This document shows positions 33,978 to 41,302 of a DNA stretch of 64,000 bases, piece by piece. The number at the start of each line of letters is the position of its first letter. The first letter of the stretch is position 1. Location of the stretch: the NCBI GenBank assembly GCA_963760375.1, contig CAVXCS010000005.1:124001-188000 (forward strand), given 5' to 3'. The DNA comes from Pelagihabitans sp963760375 (GTDB taxonomy: Bacteria > Bacteroidota > Bacteroidia > Flavobacteriales > Flavobacteriaceae). Under the pieces are notes generated by a model that saw only the letters and a program-made list of their open reading frames with translations, did no database searches and was not told the DNA's origin. Both the position numbers and the translations under genes were made by a program.

Positions 33978-35225
33978 ATGGAAGTACTTAAAATAGCAAC
34001 CGCTGGAAGTGTTGATGACGGTAAAAGCACCTTGATCGGCCGATTGCTTTACGATACCAAATCACTGACCAAGGACAAATTGGAAGCCATAGAAAAAACC
34101 AGCCGACAAAAAGGCTTTGACTATCTCGACTTCTCCTTGGCCACCGACGGATTGGTAGCCGAACGCGAGCAGGGCATCACCATCGACGTCGCGCACATTT
34201 ACTTTTCGACCAAGACCAAGAGCTATATCATTGCCGATACCCCTGGACATGTAGAATATACCCGGAACATGGTCACCGGTGCCTCGACTTCCCAAGTGGC
34301 CATAATTTTGATCGATGCGAGAAAAGGCGTCATCGAACAGACCAACCGCCATTTTTTCATCAACAACCTGCTTAGGATAAAGGATGTGATCGTGGCCATC
34401 AACAAAATGGATTTGGTCGACTTCTCAGAGGAGACCTATACCAACATCAAGGTCGATTTCGAAAGACTGATGGCCAAAAGGGACTATCAGGAACAGCAGA
34501 TCACCTTTATCCCTGTCAGTGCCCTGAAGGGCGACAATGTGGTCAATAGATCAAAAAGTACCCCGTGGTATAAAGGCCAAACCTTATTGGAACATTTGGA
34601 AGCCTTGGAAAGAAAGGATATTTATAATGTAGGGACACCAAGATTTCCGGTGCAATATGTCATTAGGCCCAAGACAGAGGAACACCACGATTTCAGGGGT
34701 TTTGCCGGTAAGGTTTATGGCGGGGAACTCAGTGTGGGCGACGAAGTCGTTGCCCTGCCTTCCTTGAACAGGACCAAGATCAAGGCCATTTATTTTTATG
34801 ACAAAAAATATAGAACGGCTTCCCGTAGATCTTCGGTGACCATCACCTTGGAAGATGAAATAAATTTGAGCAGGGGCGATATGTTGGTGAAAGCCGGTGA
34901 TCTCCCGAAAATCGAAAAGGAAATCGATGCTACCGTTTCATGGATGGATACACGCCAAATGGCGGTAGGAAATAAATATATCGTTCAGCATGGAGTAAAC
35001 AAAGTGTTGGCCAAAGTAGATCGCATTCACCATAAGATCCATCCCGATTATAGCGGTTTGGATACGGAAATCGGAGCGCTGGGCATCAATGACATCGCCA
35101 AGGTGACCTTTAAGCTGAACAAGCCCATTTTTTATGATGCCTTCAAAGCGCACCGCACCAATGGCTCGTTTATCTTGATCGATAGCCAGTCGAACAATAC
35201 GGTGGGGGCCGGCTTTATCAATTAA
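33978..35225 (+). CDS. cysN: Sulfate adenylyltransferase subunit 1 (GTPase)
   Basis: EF-Tu-like GTPase that drives CysD by GTP hydrolysis. Motifs in order: G1 AGSVDDGKSTLIGR (residues 9-22), G2/ITIDVAHIYF, G3 DTPGHVEYTRNM (about 83), G4 INKMDLVDF (about 140) and G5 PVSALKGDNV, followed by beta-barrel domains. At 415 residues it lacks the fused APS kinase (CysC) domain of the roughly 630-residue CysNC form. So the APS kinase expected for a PAPS-type CysH is not supplied by this protein either. It lies 77 bases behind cysD and 153 bases before the sulfite reductase, which has its own operator site. Confidence 0.94.
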   Translation: MEVLKIATAGSVDDGKSTLIGRLLYDTKSLTKDKLEAIEKTSRQKGFDYLDFSLATDGLVAEREQGITIDVAHIYFSTKTKSYIIADTPGHVEYTRNMVTGASTSQVAIILIDARKGVIEQTNRHFFINNLLRIKDVIVAINKMDLVDFSEETYTNIKVDFERLMAKRDYQEQQITFIPVSALKGDNVVNRSKSTPWYKGQTLLEHLEALERKDIYNVGTPRFPVQYVIRPKTEEHHDFRGFAGKVYGGELSVGDEVVALPSLNRTKIKAIYFYDKKYRTASRRSSVTITLEDEINLSRGDMLVKAGDLPKIEKEIDATVSWMDTRQMAVGNKYIVQHGVNKVLAKVDRIHHKIHPDYSGLDTEIGALGINDIAKVTFKLNKPIFYDAFKAHRTNGSFILIDSQSNNTVGAGFIN

Positions 35226-35313
35226 GCCAAAAAGGAATTTCAATAAAAGAAGTGGTTTTTCAAAGTAGATGATGTTAAGCAAATTGTGGATCAAACGTTT
35301 GTGATTCATTAAT

Positions 35314-35328
35314 CTATAAAATCTATAG
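35314..35328 (+). promoter_or_regulatory. Putative Rrf2 operator, site 3
   Basis: CTAT-AAAATCT-ATAG, a perfect dyad, in the context AATCTATAAAATCTATAGG, followed by AATAATATAAA. It lies 51 bases before the sulfite reductase ATG, behind a weak -7-like AACGTTTG (35294-35301). This suggests the reductase-siroheme segment has its own regulated promoter. Confidence 0.55.
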
Positions 35329-35343
35329 GAATAATATAAATAT

Positions 35344-35361
35344 GATCTTCACAGGAAGATC
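35344..35361 (+). other. Short hairpin in the sulfite reductase leader
   Basis: GATCTTC (35344-35350) and GAAGATC (35355-35361) pair perfectly around ACAG, 17 bases before the start codon. It might affect translation initiation; no known family recognised. Confidence 0.4.
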
Positions 35362-35378
35362 GGGAACTTGGAAGCGAC

Positions 35379-37469
35379 ATGCAAAGTTTTAGAACAGAGT
35401 TGGAAAACAATATAGTAGCCCAGGATATCATAGAATTGGAGGCCAAGATCAGGCAATTCAAGGAAGGTAATCTCGATGAGGAAAAATTTCGCAGCCTGCG
35501 TTTGGCGAGGGGCGTTTACGGTCAGCGGCAGCAAGGGGTTCAAATGATAAGGATCAAATTGCCCTATGGGAAAGTAACCGCAAAGCAATTGCGTAGAATT
35601 GCCGATGTGGCCGACGAATATTCCACCGGGCGATTGCACATCACGACCCGCCAGGATATCCAGATCCACTATGTAGATCTCGACCGAACCCCGGAGCTCT
35701 GGGAGGAATTGGAAAAAGATGAGGTAACCCTTAGGGAAGCCTGTGGCAATACCGTACGCAATGTAACGGCCAGCGAAACGGCGGGTATCGATGTTGATGA
35801 ACCCTTCGATGTTTCGCCTTATGCAGATGCCGTTTTCAGGTATTTTCTGCGCAATCCCATCGGTCAGGAAATGGGAAGGAAGTTCAAGGTTTCCTTTTCT
35901 GCCAGCGATGCCGATACCGGCCTTTCTTACATGCACGATTTGGGTTTTATTGCCAAAATGCAAAATAACGTCAGGGGATTTAAAGTGATGCTGGGGGGTG
36001 GACTCGGATCGCAACCTCGACATGCCGATGAATTGTATTCATTTTTGCCATCCGATCGTATCATCCCTATGATGGAAGGCGTTGTGCGTGTCTTTGACCG
36101 ATACGGCGAACGAAAGAGCAGGGCCAAGGCAAGGATGAAATTTTTGCTCAAGGATTTGGGCCTTGATGGTTTTAAAGAACTTTTGGAGGCCGAACAAAAA
36201 GCAATTCCGGAACAGACTGTGGTCATCGACCCATCGCGCTATCCCGTAATCAGGGTAGCCGATGAGCCCATTCCACCAATTGAGATTCAAGATGAGGTCG
36301 CTTTTGGGCAATGGAAAGAAACCAATTTGGTGGCTCAAAAACAAGCAGGATATTCTGCCATTGGGATAAAAGTGCTTTTGGGCGATTTCTATACCGATAA
36401 GGCAAGGTTGCTGGCCGATTTGATTGAAAAATATGCGGCCGGCGAAATCCGGTTCACCCTGCGCCAGAACATACTGATCCCTTATGTCAAAAATGAACTG
36501 CTCCCATTTTTTTACAACGAATTGTCTGCATTGGGTATGGCCGAAGTGGGCTATAACAAGGCTTTGGACATTACCGCTTGTCCGGGCACCGACACCTGTA
36601 ATCTTGGCATTGCGAGCAGCACGGGGATTGCGGCGGAGCTGGAGCGCGTCATCAAGGCCGAATACCCGCAGTATATCTCAAATCCCGATGTGGTGATCAA
36701 GATCAGCGGCTGTATGAACGCCTGTGGCCAGCACAACATGGCCAATATCGGATTTCAGGGCATGAGCATCCGTACCAAAGACAAATTGGTCGCCCCTGCA
36801 TTGCAGGTGTTATTGGGTGGTGGAAATTTCGGGGATGGAAAGGGACGCTTTGCGGATAAGGTGATCAAAGTGCCCAGTAAAAGAGGTCCTGAGGCCCTGA
36901 GGTTGGTGCTCGATGATTTCGACGCCAATGGGAACGGCGCCAAGTTCGCGGATTATTACGAACAAAAAGGACAGATGTATTTTTATGAATATTTAAAACC
37001 TTTGTCGGAGATTTCAAATCTTACCCCCGACGATTTTGTGGATTGGGGAAATGTTGAAAAATACGAACAGGCCATCGGGGTAGGGGAATGCGCCGGTGTT
37101 GTGATCGATTTGATCGCGACCCTTCTTTTTGAAAGTGAAGAGAAAATCCAGCTGGCAACCACGCACTTTGACAAGGGGAAATGGGCCGCCAGTATATACT
37201 ATTCCTATTCCGCAATGGTGAACGCGGCCAAGGCCTTGTTGACCGTAGAAGATACCAAGACCAATACCCATGCCAGTATCATTGCAGATTTTGATGAAAA
37301 ATTTGTGGCCTCGGGGAGATTGGTGCTGCCAACCGGTTTTGAAATATTGGTGTTACAGATCAACCAAAACGAACCCTCCGAATCCTTTGCTAGCAGTTAT
37401 CTGGATGATACCAAAGGGTTCTTAAGGCAGGTGGAAGCGTTTAGAAAATTAGAACTCGCCCATGTATAA
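35379..37469 (+). CDS. Sulfite/nitrite reductase with HEPN-like C-terminal domain
   Basis: Siroheme-[4Fe-4S] enzyme, six-electron reduction, here from sulfite to sulfide on ferredoxin. Two ferredoxin-like and two siroheme-binding repeats span about 1-540. Cluster ligands are C401, C407 (ACPGTDTCN) and C445, C449 (SGCMNACGQH). RLHITTRQDIQIHYVDL and RFTLRQNILIPYVKN are the siroheme-contact strands. Residues about 575-690 form an extra helical domain of HEPN type (WAASIYYSYSAMVNAAKALL, TNTHASIIADF). HEPN domains are usually in nucleotidyltransferase partners or RNases; the RNase RX4-6H motif is not evident. The following cobA overlaps by eight bases. Nitrite use cannot be excluded. Confidence 0.9.
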   Translation: MQSFRTELENNIVAQDIIELEAKIRQFKEGNLDEEKFRSLRLARGVYGQRQQGVQMIRIKLPYGKVTAKQLRRIADVADEYSTGRLHITTRQDIQIHYVDLDRTPELWEELEKDEVTLREACGNTVRNVTASETAGIDVDEPFDVSPYADAVFRYFLRNPIGQEMGRKFKVSFSASDADTGLSYMHDLGFIAKMQNNVRGFKVMLGGGLGSQPRHADELYSFLPSDRIIPMMEGVVRVFDRYGERKSRAKARMKFLLKDLGLDGFKELLEAEQKAIPEQTVVIDPSRYPVIRVADEPIPPIEIQDEVAFGQWKETNLVAQKQAGYSAIGIKVLLGDFYTDKARLLADLIEKYAAGEIRFTLRQNILIPYVKNELLPFFYNELSALGMAEVGYNKALDITACPGTDTCNLGIASSTGIAAELERVIKAEYPQYISNPDVVIKISGCMNACGQHNMANIGFQGMSIRTKDKLVAPALQVLLGGGNFGDGKGRFADKVIKVPSKRGPEALRLVLDDFDANGNGAKFADYYEQKGQMYFYEYLKPLSEISNLTPDDFVDWGNVEKYEQAIGVGECAGVVIDLIATLLFESEEKIQLATTHFDKGKWAASIYYSYSAMVNAAKALLTVEDTKTNTHASIIADFDEKFVASGRLVLPTGFEILVLQINQNEPSESFASSYLDDTKGFLRQVEAFRKLELAHV

Positions 37470-38229
37470 AGAACCTCAATTGACCATCGTAGGCGCAGGT
37501 CCTGGAGATGTGGAACTGATCACCATCAAAGCCATCAAGGCTTTGGATTCTGCCGATGTCGTCCTGTACGATGCCCTGGTAGCGCCTGAGCTTTTGGCCT
37601 ATGCACCATCCGCGGAGCATATTTTCGTGGGCAAAAGGAAGGGTTGCTATGCCTATCAACAAGATCAGATCAATGAACTCATCGTAAGCCTTGCCCGTCA
37701 AAAAGGCCATGTGGTACGATTGAAAGGGGGCGATCCCTTTGTCTTCGGAAGGGGTGCGGAAGAAATGGAATACGCCAGGATACATGGATTGGAAGTGAAG
37801 ATGGTGCCCGGTATTTCGTCTTGTTTATCGGTCCCTGCCTCCCAAAACATCCCCGTGACCAAAAGGGGATCGGCCGAAAGTTTTTGGGTGATTACCGGAA
37901 CGACCAAAGACCACCAACTATCAAACGACGTGGCGCTGGCCGCCCAGTCCAATGCTACCATCGTGATATTGATGGGAATGGGCAAGCTCAGCGAAATCGT
38001 GGCCTGTTTCAAGAAATTTGGAAAAGCGAAATTGCCCGTAGCCATCATTCAAAACGGTACGATGGAAAATGAAAAAACCGGTGTGGGTACCATACAGAAC
38101 ATCGAGCAGGTGGTTCAGAAACAAAAATTGTCGAACCCTGCAATCATCATCATAGGGGAAGTGGTACGGCACCGTGATATCATGTTGCAACTACGGACTG
38201 AATATCAAATCGAAGCACTGGCCTTATGA
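37462..38229 (+). CDS. cobA: Uroporphyrinogen-III C-methyltransferase
   Basis: Methylates uroporphyrinogen III twice with SAM to precorrin-2, the first step to siroheme for the sulfite reductase upstream. The 255-residue protein has LTIVGAGPGDVELITIKAIK (glycine-rich SAM site), VRLKGGDPFVFGRGAEEM (about 80-97), VVPGISS-type MVPGISSCLSVPA, and ATIVILMGMGKLSEI. The monofunctional form is separate from the next gene, whose product does the remaining steps. It overlaps the sulfite reductase by eight bases and the following gene by four, so the three are translationally coupled. Confidence 0.94.
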   Translation: MYKEPQLTIVGAGPGDVELITIKAIKALDSADVVLYDALVAPELLAYAPSAEHIFVGKRKGCYAYQQDQINELIVSLARQKGHVVRLKGGDPFVFGRGAEEMEYARIHGLEVKMVPGISSCLSVPASQNIPVTKRGSAESFWVITGTTKDHQLSNDVALAAQSNATIVILMGMGKLSEIVACFKKFGKAKLPVAIIQNGTMENEKTGVGTIQNIEQVVQKQKLSNPAIIIIGEVVRHRDIMLQLRTEYQIEALAL

Positions 38230-38837
38230 AGATGGAAACCAACAAGTTATATCCAATATTCCTGAAGACCGCCAATCTGCACATTCTGATCATTGGTGGT
38301 GGCAACGTAGCCGAAGAAAAACTCAGTTTCTTGACCAAATCGAGTCCGGATGCGAAGGTAACCCTGGTGGCCCCGATGTTTCGCGAGGGCACTTTGGCCC
38401 TGGCTTCCCAATTCGATGTAACGCTTATCAAAGACAAGTACCATGAAGCCTATCTGGATGGCAAACACATGGTCATCGCCACCACCGATGTGCCAGAGGT
38501 CAACATATTGGTTTATAACGACTGCCGGAAAAGGGACAAATTGGTGAACGTTGCCGACAACCCGCCCTATTGTGATTTCTACATGGGGGGCATCGTTACC
38601 AAGGGCAACGTAAAAGTGGCCATTTCCACCAATGGCAAGTCACCGACGACCGCCAAGCGGTTAAGGCAATTTTTTGAAGAGGTCATTCCAGACGACATCA
38701 GCCAAATGGTCCAAAACCTGAACGAATATCGGAAAACCATAAAAGGCGATTTCGAACAAAAAGTGGAAAAAATGAACGAGATGACCAAGCCCTTGGTAGA
38801 AAAAACATTTAATAATCATTCTGGCACCCTCAAATAG
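38226..38837 (+). CDS. cysG: Precorrin-2 dehydrogenase / sirohydrochlorin ferrochelatase
   Basis: Oxidises precorrin-2 to sirohydrochlorin with NAD+ and may insert iron, completing siroheme. The 203-residue protein is the N-terminal half of E. coli CysG (Met8-like): Rossmann start ILIIGGGNVAEEKLSF (residues 19-34), VIATTDVPEVNILVYNDC, NVADNPPYCDFYMGGIVTKG and AISTNGKSPTTAKRLRQFFE. CobA activity is on the separate upstream gene. It overlaps cobA by four bases (ATGA), and is followed by the ferredoxin-NADP reductase after 28 bases. Confidence 0.92.
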   Translation: MKMETNKLYPIFLKTANLHILIIGGGNVAEEKLSFLTKSSPDAKVTLVAPMFREGTLALASQFDVTLIKDKYHEAYLDGKHMVIATTDVPEVNILVYNDCRKRDKLVNVADNPPYCDFYMGGIVTKGNVKVAISTNGKSPTTAKRLRQFFEEVIPDDISQMVQNLNEYRKTIKGDFEQKVEKMNEMTKPLVEKTFNNHSGTLK

Positions 38838-38865
38838 GGCCCAAAAATCTCAATAAAAATAGGTT

Positions 38866-39927
38866 ATGATCAAAACGGATATTATCATCATCGGCGCTGG
38901 CCCCACAGGTTTGTTCACGGTATTTGAAGCAGGACTATTAAAGTTAAAAACCCATCTGATCGATGCGCTTCCGTTGCCGGGAGGGCAATGCACGGAAATA
39001 TATCCCAAGAAACCCATTTACGATATACCCGCATTTCCGGAAATATTGGCAGGCGACTTGGTGAACAATCTTCTTGAGCAAATAAGACCCTTCAACCCCG
39101 GATTTACCCTCGGGGAAAGGGCCGAAACCTTGAACAAATTGGAAGATGGCTCCTTTCTGGTCACCACCAACAAAGGCACTGAACACCAGGCCCCGGTGGT
39201 GGTCATTGCGGGCGGTCTGGGTTCTTTCGAACCACGGAAACCCCCTATTGCCAACATCCTTGATTTTGAGGAAAAAGGCGTGGCCTATATGGTCAAGGAC
39301 CCCGAGGTTTACCGCAACAAGAAAGTAGTGATTTCCGGAGGTGGCGATTCGGCGCTAGACTGGGCCATTTATCTGGCCGACCTGGCCACTGAGGTCATCT
39401 TGGTACACCGCAGAAACGAGTTTCGCGGGGCCTTGGATTCGGTTGAAAAAGCATCTCATTTGGCCAAGTTGGGAAAAATCAAACTGTATACCGAGGCAGA
39501 AGTGACCAGATTATATGGGGATGAGCATTTAGAGGCGGTGGTGGTGAAACACAACGATCCAGGATTGGGCGAAACCTATGTCGAAACCGACCATTTTATA
39601 CCGCTTTTCGGTCTTTCTCCAAAATTGGGGCCTATTGGGGACTGGGGCTTGGAAATTGAAAAAAACGCCATAAAAGTCAATAATGCCAAAGACTATCAAA
39701 CCAATATTCCCGGTGTTTTTGCCATTGGGGACGTGAATACCTATGAGGGCAAACTCAAGCTGATCTTATCGGGATTTCATGAAGCTGCGGTGATGTGCCA
39801 ATATGCTTACCAAATCATCAATCCCGGTAAACGCTATGTGATGAAGTATACCACAGTTGGCGGCGTGGAAGGTTTTGATGGCAGCAAAAAAGAGGCCAAA
39901 AAAGAAGTGGTCCAAAGCATTTTATAA
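38866..39927 (+). CDS. Ferredoxin-NADP reductase, thioredoxin-reductase-like
   Basis: FAD enzyme that passes electrons from NADPH to ferredoxin, probably for the sulfite reductase. The 353-residue protein has IIIGAGPTGLFTVFEAGL (FAD, residues 6-23), PGGQCTEIYPKKPIYDIPAF, then the NADPH fold VVISGGGDSALDWAIYLADL (about 150), and the C-terminal FAIGDVNTYEGKLKLILSGF. There is no CxxC redox centre as in thioredoxin reductase, the FNR-type trait. The last gene of the sulfate cluster; a strong terminator follows at 39954. Confidence 0.93.
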   Translation: MIKTDIIIIGAGPTGLFTVFEAGLLKLKTHLIDALPLPGGQCTEIYPKKPIYDIPAFPEILAGDLVNNLLEQIRPFNPGFTLGERAETLNKLEDGSFLVTTNKGTEHQAPVVVIAGGLGSFEPRKPPIANILDFEEKGVAYMVKDPEVYRNKKVVISGGGDSALDWAIYLADLATEVILVHRRNEFRGALDSVEKASHLAKLGKIKLYTEAEVTRLYGDEHLEAVVVKHNDPGLGETYVETDHFIPLFGLSPKLGPIGDWGLEIEKNAIKVNNAKDYQTNIPGVFAIGDVNTYEGKLKLILSGFHEAAVMCQYAYQIINPGKRYVMKYTTVGGVEGFDGSKKEAKKEVVQSIL

Positions 39928-39953
39928 CCCTTTGCCATACGGTTACCCTATAT

Positions 39954-39987
39954 AACCTCCCAGGGCATGAAGCCCTGGGAGGTTTTT
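39954..39987 (+). terminator. Terminator of the sulfate assimilation cluster
   Basis: AACCTCCCAGGGC pairs perfectly with GCCCTGGGAGGTT (13 bp, loop ATGAA), followed by T. The strongest hairpin in the window. Confidence 0.92.
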
Positions 39988-40031
39988 ACTTTGTCACGAT
40001 TTGGCCAACTTTGTAAAAACTATGGACTTTG

Positions 40032-40063
40032 TTTGTTTTTACCAAGACTGTGCCGTTACTTTG
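40032..40063 (+). promoter_or_regulatory. Promoter of the metH transcript
   Basis: TTTG at 40032-40035, a 20-base spacer, then TTACTTTG at 40056-40063 (one change from TAnnTTTG). Transcription would start about 20 bases before the SAM-I riboswitch. Confidence 0.5.
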
Positions 40064-40089
40064 CACCCAGTTCATTCGCAGGCAGACAC

Positions 40090-40190
40090 GTTATCAAGAA
40101 AGGTGGAGGGATTAGACCCTTTGAAACCTTAGCAACCCTTTAACTTTAAAGAAGGTGCTACATTCTATCCCTAAAATGGGAATAGATAAC
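40090..40190 (+). promoter_or_regulatory. SAM-I (S-box) riboswitch before metH
   Basis: Closing helix GTTATC (40090-40095) with GATAAC (40185-40190). The core matches the one before metY: AAGAAAGGTGGAGGGATT, CCCTTTGAAACCTTAGCAAC and GAAGGTGCTACATTCTAT. Identical elements except in the variable arms. No obvious terminator follows; control may be at translation. The 39928-40288 gap therefore holds the cluster terminator, promoter and this riboswitch. Confidence 0.92.
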
Positions 40191-40288
40191 CAAAAAAGAG
40201 GTTTTCTTCTACGATCTTGATTTATAAAATTGCGCTGGGTCAACACCATTTGGCTCCGTTTTTTTGATGATATGCGTTTGATCAATGA

Positions 40289-41302
40289 ATGCGTTTTATG
40301 AAAGATATACGTCTTATTTTACAACAAAGAATATTGGTGCTCGACGGTGCCATGGGCACGATGTTGCAGCGCTATAAATTCACGGAAGCCGATTTCAGGG
40401 GGGAACGGTTCAAAGATTGGCCACATCCCTTGCAAGGCAACAACGATTTGCTGTCCCTTACCCAGCCTGAAGCCATAGCGGAAGTACATCGAAGCTATTT
40501 CGCGGCCGGTGCCGATATTGTGGAAACCAACACCTTCTCGGGCACTACCATTGCCATGGCAGATTACCACATGGAATCGTTGGTCTATGAACTCAATTTA
40601 GAGTCCGCCAAAATAGCCAAAAGGGTGGCTGACGAATTCACGGCCAAAGAACCGCACAAACCCCGATTCGTTGCGGGCAGTATTGGCCCTACGAACAAAA
40701 CGGCGAGCATGTCGCCCGATGTGAACGACCCCGGGTTCAGGGCCGTCTCTTTCGATGAGTTGCGCATTGCCTATAAGCAACAGGTGGAAGCCCTGCTCGA
40801 CGGTGGTGTTGACCTGCTTTTGGTTGAGACCATTTTTGACACCTTAAATGCCAAGGCCGCCCTTTTTGCCATTGAAGAGGTCAAGGAGGAACGCGGCATC
40901 GACGTTCCCATTATGGTGAGCGGCACGATCACCGATGCCTCCGGCCGCACCCTATCGGGGCAGACCGCCGAAGCTTTTTTGATTTCCATATCGCACATTC
41001 CGGTATTGTCGGTAGGCTTCAACTGTGCTTTGGGCGCCTCCCAACTGGTCCCCCATTTGGAAGTGCTCTCAGCAAAAACAGACCATGCGATTTCGGCACA
41101 TCCCAATGCGGGCCTGCCCAATGCCTTTGGAGAATATGACGAAACGCCCGAACAGATGGCAGAGCAGATCAAGGAATATTTGGATAAAGGTTTGGTGAAC
41201 ATCGTGGGCGGTTGTTGCGGAACCACTCCAGACCATATTGGGGCAATAGCCGCATTGGTCGCTCAATACCAGCCCAGAAGGCTGCCCATCTTAAGCGAAT
41301 AA
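40289..41302 (+). CDS. metH: Methionine synthase, homocysteine-binding part (MetH part 1)
   Basis: The N-terminal quarter of cobalamin-dependent MetH on a separate gene: a 337-residue homocysteine S-methyltransferase barrel. Motifs: ILVLDGAMGTMLQ (about 14-26), ADIVETNTFSGTTIAMADY, VETIFDTLNAKAALFA, and Zn ligands in SVGFNCALGA and the C-terminal VGGCCGTTPDHIGA. It starts at ATG 40289 or at a second ATG at 40298. Its stop TAA (41300-41302) is immediately followed by the ATG of the next gene. The two subunits would act together to make methionine from homocysteine. Regulated by the SAM-I leader. Confidence 0.93.
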   Translation: MRFMKDIRLILQQRILVLDGAMGTMLQRYKFTEADFRGERFKDWPHPLQGNNDLLSLTQPEAIAEVHRSYFAAGADIVETNTFSGTTIAMADYHMESLVYELNLESAKIAKRVADEFTAKEPHKPRFVAGSIGPTNKTASMSPDVNDPGFRAVSFDELRIAYKQQVEALLDGGVDLLLVETIFDTLNAKAALFAIEEVKEERGIDVPIMVSGTITDASGRTLSGQTAEAFLISISHIPVLSVGFNCALGASQLVPHLEVLSAKTDHAISAHPNAGLPNAFGEYDETPEQMAEQIKEYLDKGLVNIVGGCCGTTPDHIGAIAALVAQYQPRRLPILSE

